64,000 nucleotides of DNA from Oscillospiraceae bacterium (GTDB lineage: Bacteria > Bacillota > Clostridia > Oscillospirales > Ruminococcaceae): contig JAGAZJ010000025.1 of NCBI GenBank assembly GCA_018110925.1, forward strand, positions 46,235 to 110,234. Direction: 5' to 3'. The stretch's first letter is position 1, and each line of letters begins with the position of its first letter. Positions 1-5,852 of this stretch are shown here, one piece after another. The translations under genes were made by a program, and so were the position numbers. The notes under the pieces were generated by a model that saw nothing but the letters and a program-made list of their open reading frames with translations, was not told the DNA's origin and did no database searches.

Positions 1-448
1 CAGGTATGCCGGGGAAGTCCTTCATATACCTTGCGTCATGCAGAGCGCCGCAGTTCACACAGTAGTTGCGGTGTACAGACCCGTGTATCTCATACACTGT
101 CTGACTGCCTGCCGCCTGATGAAGACCGTCTATGTTCTGGGTGATGATCGCACGGAGCTTGCCTCTGCGCTCCAGCTCCGCCAGTGCCAGATGCGCCTTG
201 TTCGGCTTTGCGTCCAGGTTCAGGAGCTTGTCCTTGTAGAATTCGTAGAACTCACCTATGTTATTGCAGAAGAACGAGTGGCTGAGTATCGTCTCGGGCG
301 GGAACTTGTACTTCATGTTGTAAAGACCGTCAACGCTTCTGAAATCGGGTATGCCGCTCTCGGTGGACACGCCCGCTCCGCCGAAGAAAACTATATTGTC
401 GCTCTGTTCTATCCATTCCTTGAGCTGTTTGGTGCTTTCAGTTATCAT
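1..448 (-). CDS. Sir2-family NAD-dependent protein deacylase (partial, C-terminus outside window)
   Basis: Reading leftward from the ATG at 448, the protein begins MITESTKQLKEWIEQ and continues into the Sir2 signature FFGGAGVSTESGIPDFRS, then the NAD-site ITQNIDGLHQ and HGSVHRNYC with the first cysteines of the zinc ribbon. Sirtuins of this type remove acyl groups from protein lysines using NAD+, in the cytoplasm. The gene runs off the left edge, so about 149 residues of a usual ~240 are visible. The start at 448 has AGGAAGG eight bases upstream; an in-frame ATG at 493 is possible but has a poorer ribosome site. Its promoter is at 518-546, and it is divergent from the TetR gene across a repeat-rich spacer. 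Confidence 0.93.
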   Translation of the reverse strand, partial: MITESTKQLKEWIEQSDNIVFFGGAGVSTESGIPDFRSVDGLYNMKYKFPPETILSHSFFCNNIGEFYEFYKDKLLNLDAKPNKAHLALAELERRGKLRAIITQNIDGLHQAAGSQTVYEIHGSVHRNYCVNCGALHDARYMKDFPGIP

Positions 449-517
449 AATACCTTCCTCTCGGAGAATGCCCCGAAGGATATCCCCCGTCATTCTGCAA
501 AAATCAAACTTAGAGTT

Positions 518-546
518 ATTATATCATATACTGTCTGCAAAGTCAA
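518..546 (-). promoter_or_regulatory. Predicted sigma-A promoter of the Sir2 gene
   Basis: On the minus strand TTGACT, a 17-base spacer and TATAAT point leftward to the Sir2 gene. Predicted transcription start is near 511. Confidence 0.65.
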
Positions 547-570
547 CTAACAAAGAATGAATATTTGTCG

Positions 571-662
571 GGTCGGCAGACCGACGGCCGCCGCGTTGAT
601 TTGTTCTGCGGGGTCGGTATAACGGCTCGGTAACGTTTGTTTGCGGCAATGGTGTCGTTGCC
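571..662 (+). repeat. Dispersed intergenic repeat, copy 1
   Basis: It begins with the near-palindrome GGTCGGCAGACCGAC and ends with CTCGGTAACGTTTGTTTGCGG. It aligns with 4037-4122 (same strand) and, less closely, with 1808-1879 (opposite strand). No open frame is conserved between copies, so it is a non-coding element. It lies in the divergent spacer between the Sir2 and TetR genes. No transposase is nearby; a MITE-like or REP-like element is possible. Confidence 0.6.
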
Positions 663-750
663 GCTCCTGCTTCTTGGCAGATGCATTTTACGTTGTCGCT
701 TTGGTTGAAGGCCTTGTGCTTTTTGTCGGCGGGCAGTGCTGTAAACTCGT

Positions 751-792
751 CTGTACTGTACTAAACTGTACTATACTCGACTATACTGTGGA
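751..792. repeat. Short degenerate ACTGTACTA tandem repeat
   Basis: CTGTACTGTACTAAACTGTACTATACTCG and the following bases contain several imperfect copies of ACTGTACT/ACTATACT. They sit in the 740-base non-coding spacer between Sir2 and TetR genes, just upstream of a second repeat field. Nothing else that looks like a gene is visible between 550 and 1183. Confidence 0.5.
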
Positions 793-915
793 TCCGTTTT
801 GGACACGTTTTGTGTACAGGTTGGATGCGGTTTGGATACATGACGCATCTGCGCTGTTTGAGAGCCTTTCTGTGCAGTAATTCACACAGCTTGTAAACGC
901 TCCGTTTTTTGAGAA

Positions 916-1083
916 GTGTTGAAAGTGTTGGAAGTGTTGAAAAAATGTGGTGTTGGAAATGTTGAAAATGTTGAAAGTGTTGAAAGAATGTGGTGTTGGA
1001 AATGTTGAATGTGTTGGAAGTGTTGAAAAACACGCTGAATAAAACGTATAGAGTGTTGGGAGTGTTGAAAAATATGTTGGAAG
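916..1083. repeat. Array of 14 TGTTGRAA units with a 43-bp higher-order repeat
   Basis: TGTTG occurs at 917, 926, 935, 951, 960, 969, 978, 994, 1003, 1012, 1021, 1054, 1063 and 1075, usually followed by RAA, so most units are 9 bases apart. The block starting at 935 recurs at 978, a 43-bp duplication that keeps the 16-base interruptions (AATGTGG). It ends about 30 bases before the TetR promoter. Open frames across it are low-complexity by-products. It could be an array of regulator sites or a simple-sequence tract. Confidence 0.8.
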
Positions 1084-1115
1084 ACCCGATGTGTATCCCA
1101 AAATGAGTATGGGTC

Positions 1116-1144
1116 TTGACAAGCGTGGCATATTGTGTTAGAAT
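1116..1144 (+). promoter_or_regulatory. Predicted promoter of the TetR gene
   Basis: TTGACA, a 17-base spacer, then TAGAAT; the predicted start is about 30 bases before the ATG. The repeat array ends just upstream of the -35. Confidence 0.65.
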
Positions 1145-1183
1145 ATAAAAAAATCGACCGCAAGTCGAAATTCGGAGGGCGTT

Positions 1184-1774
1184 ATGACAAAGGGCGAAAG
1201 AACCAAGAAAAAACTGCTGGAGATAGCCTATGAGCTGTTTCTCACAAAGGGCTATGAGGAGACCAGCGTGGACGATATACTGAGCATTGCCCACATAGCA
1301 AAGGGCACATACTACTACTATTTCCAAAGCAAGGAGCAGATGCTTGAGGAGGTGGTGGGCATGATGATAGATGACCAGAGGGAGAGGGCATCAGTCATAG
1401 CTTCGTCGGATATTCCGGCCCCCGAGAAGATAGTCGGGATCATATCCTGCTTCCGTCCGCAGGAGAGGGAGGAAGCCATAGGCGAGCTGCTGGAGCGCCC
1501 CGAGAACCTGCTGATGCATCACAAGATGCAGGAAAGGCTCTTTGAGAGCATAGAGCCGCTCCTGTGCGGCATAGTCGGTGAGGGCAGGGATAACGGGCTT
1601 TTCGACTGCGACAACGTGTCCGTAAGGGTGAAGATACTGCTGATCGTCAGCAGTGCCCTCTTTGACGGCTCAAAACAGACCGAGGACGAAACGGATGTGT
1701 TTATAGACCTTGCGGAAAAACTGCTGGGCGCGGATAAAGGCTCTATGGACTTTATCAGACAGCTTGTCAAATAA
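1184..1774 (+). CDS. TetR/AcrR-family transcriptional regulator
   Basis: The 196-residue protein has the TetR N-terminal helix-turn-helix (about residues 5-50: KKKLLEIAYELFLTKGYEETS, then IAKGTYYYYFQSKEQ) followed by an all-helical C-terminal ligand/dimer domain without recognisable signature. Such proteins usually repress genes next to them until a small ligand binds. Here no transporter or enzyme gene is adjacent on the same strand; downstream is a terminator and convergent spoVS. A GGAGGG ribosome site lies seven bases before the ATG. The 9-bp repeat array directly upstream of its promoter is a candidate operator region, which is inference. Confidence 0.92.
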   Translation: MTKGERTKKKLLEIAYELFLTKGYEETSVDDILSIAHIAKGTYYYYFQSKEQMLEEVVGMMIDDQRERASVIASSDIPAPEKIVGIISCFRPQEREEAIGELLERPENLLMHHKMQERLFESIEPLLCGIVGEGRDNGLFDCDNVSVRVKILLIVSSALFDGSKQTEDETDVFIDLAEKLLGADKGSMDFIRQLVK

Positions 1775-1775
1775 A

Positions 1776-1803
1776 ACGAACAGGGGTCTGCCCTGTTCGC
1801 TTT
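1776..1803 (+). terminator. Hairpin terminator after the TetR gene
   Basis: CGAACAGGG-GTCT-GCCCTGTTCG is a near-perfect stem right after the stop codon, followed by CTTTAA. The T run is short. Confidence 0.6.
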
Positions 1804-1807
1804 AATG

Positions 1808-1879
1808 TGCTGTTGAAAGTTACCGGGTTCCGAACCAATGTCATTATCCTGTATGCGTGGTGGCAGTCGGCACTGCCGG
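1808..1879 (-). repeat. Dispersed intergenic repeat, copy 3 (inverted)
   Basis: Read on the minus strand from just after the spoVS stop codon, GGCAGTGCCGAC is followed by GGTTCGGAACCCGGTAACTTTCA, matching the layout and ends of the copies at 571 and 4037. It is the most diverged of the three. Confidence 0.45.
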
Positions 1880-2146
1880 CTATTCGCCGATGTCAAAGCA
1901 TATGAATCTTATAGCCGTGCGTTCCTCACCGTTTATCTCTATCTTGCCGAAAACGGGGGAGCAGGCGAGGTTTATGCCCACGGGGGCAAGGTAGCCCCTT
2001 GCCACGGCGATGGCCTTGACAGCCTGATTGGTGGCACCTGCGCCCACCGACTGGACCTCAACCTTGCCGTCAGAACGCATCACGCTTGCGATGGCACCTG
2101 CCACCATGTTGGGCGCCGAGCTTGCCGAAACCTTGAGTATCTCCAT
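1880..2146 (-). CDS. spoVS: Stage V sporulation protein S (SpoVS)
   Basis: The 88-residue protein starts MEILKVSASSAPNMVAGAIA and contains the conserved GAGATNQAVKAIAVARGYLAP segment; length and sequence fit SpoVS over its full extent. SpoVS is an Alba-like cytoplasmic protein that influences spore coat assembly and septation in Bacillus, and it also occurs in bacteria that do not sporulate, so it does not prove sporulation here. It begins four bases after the end of the ymdB-like gene, as in the ymdB-spoVS arrangement of Bacillus, supporting a shared transcript. A copy of the dispersed repeat follows the stop codon. Confidence 0.95.
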   Translation of the reverse strand: MEILKVSASSAPNMVAGAIASVMRSDGKVEVQSVGAGATNQAVKAIAVARGYLAPVGINLACSPVFGKIEINGEERTAIRFICFDIGE

Positions 2147-2150
2147 ATGA

Positions 2151-2924
2151 TTACCTGCTTTCTTTTAACTGTATTCGTTCCACAGACACCGCAGTGCCTG
2201 TCTTTTCGTTTATCTCCGCGATGACGCCGCAGAAAAACTGCGCACCCTTTGCCTCGGTGAACCTCACGGGCATCCTGTAACGCTGTTTTCTCACCGCAAG
2301 CTCAGGCTCCACGCCGAGCACGGAAAGCTCCGTGCCGCACATACCCGCATCGGTGATGTATGCCGTGCCCTTAGGGAGTATCATCTCATCTGCGGTCTGC
2401 ACATGGGTGTGAGTGCCTATCACGGCGGATACTCTGCCGTCAAGATAGAAGCCCATGGCCTTTTTCTCGGAGGTCGCCTCCGCATGGAAGTCCACTATGA
2501 TGTTTTTTGTGCCGCACTGTGCTATCAGGCGGTCGGCACATTCAAAGGGGTTGTCCAGTGCGTCCATGAAGGCAGTGCCGCATATGTTCATCACCGCAAG
2601 GGAATACGCTCCCTTGTCAATGATACAGACGCCCGTGCCTGCCGTGCCCTCGGGGTAGTTTGCAGGGCGCAGCAGAAAGCTGTGCTCGTCATAGAGGTCG
2701 ATAGCCTCCTGCCGTCTGAAACAGTGGTTGCCCGTGGTGATGACGTCTGCGAATGAGAAGAGCGCCTCCATTGAGCCCCGTGTCAGACCGTTGCCGTCTG
2801 CGGAGTTCTCGCCGTTTATTATAACGACGTCTATGCCCCTCTCGTTCTTTATCCTGCGTACCGACTGCGCGGCAAATTCACAGCCCATGCTGCCCACCAC
2901 GTCGCCGCCGAAAAGTATCTTCAT
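2151..2924 (-). CDS. ymdB: YmdB-family metallophosphoesterase
   Basis: The 257-residue protein matches the TIGR00282/YmdB family: GGDVVGSMG near the N-terminus, INGENSADGNG, TTGNHCF, and GTHTHVQTADE carrying the metal-binding histidines. YmdB hydrolyses 2',3'-cyclic nucleotides in B. subtilis and is linked to biofilm and nanotube phenotypes. The ATG at 2924 is preceded by AAAGGG; a TTG one codon earlier is less likely. It lies between the WYL regulator gene (12 bases upstream) and spoVS (4 bases downstream), probably in one transcript. Confidence 0.92.
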   Translation of the reverse strand: MKILFGGDVVGSMGCEFAAQSVRRIKNERGIDVVIINGENSADGNGLTRGSMEALFSFADVITTGNHCFRRQEAIDLYDEHSFLLRPANYPEGTAGTGVCIIDKGAYSLAVMNICGTAFMDALDNPFECADRLIAQCGTKNIIVDFHAEATSEKKAMGFYLDGRVSAVIGTHTHVQTADEMILPKGTAYITDAGMCGTELSVLGVEPELAVRKQRYRMPVRFTEAKGAQFFCGVIAEINEKTGTAVSVERIQLKESR

Positions 2925-2936
2925 CAAATTCCCTTT

Positions 2937-3929
2937 CTATCCGAGATATTTTGTCATTATGCTGTCAAGATGAGCCTTGAAGCCGTCTCTGACGCTTTTG
3001 GGAGAGATTATCTCCGCCTTGCTGCCGAAGGAGCATATCCACCCGTAGAATGCGGCGCTGGGGATAATGTCCACGCTGACCGTGAAGCCCTGTTCCGCAG
3101 GCATCATCATGGTGTCCGCCCCGAAGCGGTCTATCACCGCATTTGCAAGCGACTGCCCGAACCACATCTTCACCCTGCACCGTTCTCCGCTGAACATTGA
3201 GAACGCCGTGTTCATGAAATCTTTGAGCATAAAGCTCTCCGGCACGGGCACTGCGGCGGTGTCTGTCATGGTGACCTGATCCATTTTGTCCACCCTGAAA
3301 CAGGCGGGGGAGCCGGGTCTTTTGGCGTAGTGCCCCACCATGTAGTACGAGCCGTCGTTCCACGTCAGCGCATAGGGTGAGCAGGTGCGCACGCCCTCTC
3401 TGAACACACGCTTCTTTGCGGTGTCAAGGTCAAAGTAGCGGAACGTTATCTGCCGCTTCTCCCTTATGGCACGGGATATGGTGTCTATATTGGGATAGAT
3501 GCGCTCGTTGCCCGATTTGACACGGTTGGGCACAAACACGCTCCTGTCCATGCTCTCGCCTATATAGACACTGGTGAGGCTCTTGAGCTTCTTTATGAGG
3601 GTGCGTGACTTTTTCTCGGTGATGAACCGTGAGGATGCCACCGAATCGGCGAGGAGTTTCAGCTCCGCAGGCTCGAACAGCCCGCTCCCGAAGTAGTATG
3701 CCTTCATCTTGCCCTCACGCCTGTACGACAGGGGATAGCCGCTCATCTCCAGCAGGGCAAGATCCTCCGTCAGTGTCTTGCGGTTTGCGTTTATGTCACG
3801 CTCCGCCAGCTTCTCCGACAGCTCATAGACCGTCAGTCCGTGATCCTTGTCGGTCTGCGTGGTGAGTATATCTATGAGCTCGGGCAGTTTCATCTTCTGT
3901 CTGAGCCCTGCTTCCTTGTTCGGCATCAT
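2937..3929 (-). CDS. WYL-domain transcriptional regulator
   Basis: The 330-residue protein has an N-terminal winged helix (about residues 15-75, with ELSEKLAERDINANRKTLTEDLALLE) and a WYL-type sensor domain with ITFRYFD and the block PYALTWNDGSYYMVGHY at about residues 160-220. WYL proteins sense nucleotides or nucleic acids and regulate diverse genes including DNA-damage and defence genes; its targets here are unknown. The start has GGGAGGGAT immediately before ATGATG. It is the first gene of the leftward group with ymdB and spoVS and has a good promoter at 3959-3987. Confidence 0.9.
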   Translation of the reverse strand: MMPNKEAGLRQKMKLPELIDILTTQTDKDHGLTVYELSEKLAERDINANRKTLTEDLALLEMSGYPLSYRREGKMKAYYFGSGLFEPAELKLLADSVASSRFITEKKSRTLIKKLKSLTSVYIGESMDRSVFVPNRVKSGNERIYPNIDTISRAIREKRQITFRYFDLDTAKKRVFREGVRTCSPYALTWNDGSYYMVGHYAKRPGSPACFRVDKMDQVTMTDTAAVPVPESFMLKDFMNTAFSMFSGERCRVKMWFGQSLANAVIDRFGADTMMMPAEQGFTVSVDIIPSAAFYGWICSFGSKAEIISPKSVRDGFKAHLDSIMTKYLG

Positions 3930-3958
3930 ATCCCTCCCGTCTTGCTCCGTTTGTGGAT

Positions 3959-3987
3959 ATTATAATACATCGGACACAAAAAAGCAA
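3959..3987 (-). promoter_or_regulatory. Predicted promoter of the WYL-ymdB-spoVS group
   Basis: Minus-strand TTGCTT, 17 bases, TATAAT, about 25 bases before the regulator's ribosome site. Confidence 0.65.
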
Positions 3988-4036
3988 TACATATTCTGTG
4001 TAAAAATCTGCCCCCGTTGTCGTTTAAATCACACAA

Positions 4037-4122
4037 GGTCGGTAGACCGACAGCTATCTCGCTGATGAATTATACGGGAGCGGTTTGGTTTGAAACTCGG
4101 TAACTTTCATTTACGGTAAAGG
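4037..4122 (+). repeat. Dispersed intergenic repeat, copy 2
   Basis: It begins with GTCGGTAGACCGAC, a perfect 6-bp stem with a two-base centre, and ends CTCGGTAACTTTCATTTACGG. The first 30 bases and the last 30 bases align with 571-662. It fills much of the spacer between the divergent WYL-regulator and rpsF promoters; no gene is visible in 3930-4375. Confidence 0.6.
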
Positions 4123-4215
4123 CGTTTTATACTTTGCCGACAGCTTACAACTGACCAATTATCCTCCACGGGGCTGACCTGATTTTATGCGAATTGTAAA
4201 AATTCTGCGGGGCAC

Positions 4216-4244
4216 TTGACAAATCCCCTCCGCAGTGATATAAT
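4216..4244 (+). promoter_or_regulatory. Predicted promoter of rpsF-ssb-rpsR
   Basis: Consensus TTGACA, 17 bases, TATAAT. Predicted start about 4251, giving a leader of about 125 bases before rpsF. Confidence 0.85.
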
Positions 4245-4250
4245 CAATCT

Positions 4251-4370
4251 GTTGTTCTCTGTAAGTATGCGGATGACACTGCTGTGATACGGCGTGCATC
4301 GGCTCGTGAGAATGATATCCTCGCTCGTATAAGGGCATCCCGATGACGGGCGTAATCCAAGAGGAGGTGC
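4251..4370 (+). promoter_or_regulatory. rpsF 5' leader, candidate S6:S18 autoregulatory RNA
   Basis: The untranslated leader ends with a small hairpin CCCG-ATGA-CGGG (4339-4350), then CGTAATCC before the GAGGAGG ribosome site. Many bacteria control this operon by binding of the S6:S18 complex to a structured rpsF leader. I recognise the position and size but not a firm consensus, so the regulatory role is inference. Confidence 0.35.
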
Positions 4371-4375
4371 TTATA

Positions 4376-4666
4376 ATGGCAAAGACAACTGCATCCTATG
4401 AGGTTATGGTCATTTTCTCTCTTAACAAGGGAGAGGACGGTATCAAGGCTCTCGTTGAGAAGTTCAAGTCTATGATCGAATCCGCCGCAACTCTCGAGAA
4501 TGTTGATGAATGGGGCAAGAAGAAGCTCGCTTACGAGATCGACTATCAGCCCGACGGCTACTATGTGCTGTACACATTCACATCAGGTCCCGAGTTCCCT
4601 GCTGAGCTCGACAGAGTTCTCAGGATCACAGACGGCGTGCTTCGCTCACTCATTACCGTAAAGTGA
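4376..4666 (+). CDS. rpsF: 30S ribosomal protein S6
   Basis: The 96-residue protein MAKTTASYEVMVIFSLNKGED has the S6 fold signature, including WGKKKLAYEIDYQPDGYYVLY at about residues 45-65. S6 binds S18 and the central domain of 16S rRNA in the small subunit platform. The ATG at 4376 follows GAGGAGG by eight bases; an in-frame ATG at 4343 inside the leader would add eleven residues with no ribosome site. It is followed 23 bases later by ssb and then rpsR, the conserved rpsF-ssb-rpsR order. Confidence 0.98.
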   Translation: MAKTTASYEVMVIFSLNKGEDGIKALVEKFKSMIESAATLENVDEWGKKKLAYEIDYQPDGYYVLYTFTSGPEFPAELDRVLRITDGVLRSLITVK

Positions 4667-4689
4667 TCAATTGACAGGAGGCTGTAATT

Positions 4690-5244
4690 ATGATCGGTGC
4701 TTGTTCCATTAACCAGGTCACCCTTATGGGCAGACTTACTTCCGATCCCGAGCTCAGACAGACACCCGCAGGTGTCTCTACCTGTTCGTTCACCGTTGCG
4801 ATCACAAGGTCGTTTGCAAATCAGAACGGCGAGAGGCAGTCGGATTTCATTTCCTGCACTGCATGGAGACAGACCGCAGAGTTCATCTGCCGCAATTTCT
4901 CCAAGGGCAGGCTCATTCTTATCGAGGGCAGTCTGCGCTCACGCTCCTATGACGACAGGAACCATCCCGACGTAAAGCACTATGTAACCGAGGTATTCGT
5001 TGACAATGTGGGCTTTGGCGAGACCAAGTCATCGGCAGGTCAGGGTGGCGGATACAGCGGTCAGTCCTACAATCAGGGCTATTCGCAGAGTCAGGGATAC
5101 GGTCAGAACTCCGACCAGGGCTATCAGAGCCGGAATCAGAACAGCTTCCAGCAGAACGCTTATCAGCAGCCGCAGCCGCCTGTGTCGGTCGGCGATCTGA
5201 GCGACTTTGAAGAAGTCATCAGCGACAGCGATCTGCCATTCTGA
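4690..5244 (+). CDS. ssb: Single-stranded DNA-binding protein
   Basis: The 184-residue protein has an OB fold in residues 1-110 (INQVTLMGRLTSDPELRQT, DFISCTAWRQTAEF, ILIEGSLRSRSYDD), a Gly/Gln/Ser/Tyr-rich flexible linker (about 115-165), and the acidic tail DSDLPF that recruits replication and repair enzymes. SSB coats single-stranded DNA at forks and during repair. The extra residues MIGACS precede the usual start; AGGAGGC lies eight bases before the ATG. Middle gene of the ribosomal operon. Confidence 0.97.
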   Translation: MIGACSINQVTLMGRLTSDPELRQTPAGVSTCSFTVAITRSFANQNGERQSDFISCTAWRQTAEFICRNFSKGRLILIEGSLRSRSYDDRNHPDVKHYVTEVFVDNVGFGETKSSAGQGGGYSGQSYNQGYSQSQGYGQNSDQGYQSRNQNSFQQNAYQQPQPPVSVGDLSDFEEVISDSDLPF

Positions 5245-5268
5245 ATAATCGAATAGGAGGTTAAGATC

Positions 5269-5517
5269 ATGGAAAGAGATTCCCAGAGAGCTCCCCGCGG
5301 CGCAAAGAGAAGCCGTAAGAAGGTTTGTCAGTTCTGCGCTGACAAGGTAGAGCGTATAGATTACAAGGATACCAACAGGCTCAGAAAGTGCATGACCGAG
5401 AGAGCCAAGATCCTTCCCCGCCGTGTTACCGGCACTTGTGCTTTCCACCAGAGAGAGCTCACAGTAGCGATCAAGCGTGCAAGACACGTTGCGCTTCTTC
5501 CCTACGTTTCCGACTGA
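5269..5517 (+). CDS. rpsR: 30S ribosomal protein S18
   Basis: The 82-residue protein contains [37 protein letters not shown] and [12 protein letters not shown], covering the full S18 length. Cysteines at CQFC, RKC and CAFH suggest a zinc-binding version of S18. It partners S6 on the 30S platform. AGGAGG lies nine bases before the ATG, and a strong terminator follows the stop. Confidence 0.98.
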   Translation: MERDSQRAPRGAKRSRKKVCQFCADKVERIDYKDTNRLRKCMTERAKILPRRVTGTCAFHQRELTVAIKRARHVALLPYVSD

Positions 5518-5532
5518 TAAAGGGACATTATC

Positions 5533-5562
5533 CGCAGTGCCGCAAGGTACTGCGTTTTTTTT
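5533..5562 (+). terminator. Terminator of rpsF-ssb-rpsR
   Basis: CGCAGTGCC-GCAA-GGTACTGCG with one G-T pair, followed by eight T residues. Confidence 0.9.
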
Positions 5563-5604
5563 GTCGGTGCTGTTTTGACGTTATAATTTTGTGTTAAAAA
5601 GATA

Positions 5605-5633
5605 TTGACATTTGATGATATATATGGTATAAT
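5605..5633 (+). promoter_or_regulatory. Predicted upstream promoter P1 for the InlB-repeat gene leader
   Basis: TTGACA, 17 bases, TATAAT; predicted start about 5640, over 200 bases before the coding sequence. Confidence 0.7.
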
Positions 5634-5682
5634 CTTTGTTAAGAGTAAGATGAAAAATAGTTGTAAACTTTTTTGGAAAGGG

Positions 5683-5711
5683 TTGACAGGATCATGTTTG
5701 TACGCTACACT
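5683..5711 (+). promoter_or_regulatory. Predicted downstream promoter P2
   Basis: TTGACA, 17 bases, TACACT; predicted start near 5718, inside the tetranucleotide repeat. Both promoters lie upstream of the hairpin at 5782-5819. Confidence 0.55.
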
Positions 5712-5713
5712 GA

Positions 5714-5733
5714 TACATACATACATACATACA
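5714..5733. repeat. ATAC tetranucleotide microsatellite
   Basis: About five tandem copies of ATAC/CATA follow the P2 -10 element. Tracts like this can change length by slippage; here it would alter the transcribed leader, not a reading frame. Confidence 0.8.
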
Positions 5734-5781
5734 GGTAGACATTGCAGACAGGATAGCTGTCTCTTCTTATATTGTCGATAG

Positions 5782-5819
5782 GCGCACTTTGCCCGTGATG
5801 CGGGCAGGGTGTGCTTTTT
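5782..5819 (+). terminator. Hairpin terminator/attenuator in the leader of the InlB-repeat gene
   Basis: GCGCAC-TTTGCCCG-TGAT-GCGGGCAGG-GTGTGC forms a long stem followed by TTTTTG. A second hairpin AGACAG-GATAG-CTGTCT lies just upstream at about 5747-5763. Placed after the promoters and before the gene, it would either end a small RNA of about 100-180 bases or attenuate the gene. No known riboswitch class was recognised. Confidence 0.6.
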
Positions 5820-5852
5820 GTATCTGCAAATAAATGAGAGAGGAATGATCTT

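Noticed and set aside
38-550. Long plus-strand open frame at the left edge
   Set aside because: It is the complement of the Sir2 gene, whose minus-strand protein has clear family motifs.
761-1327. Minus-strand open frames rich in Phe-Gln-His and Asn-Thr
   Set aside because: They are translations of the TGTTGRAA repeat array, low-complexity and without ribosome sites.
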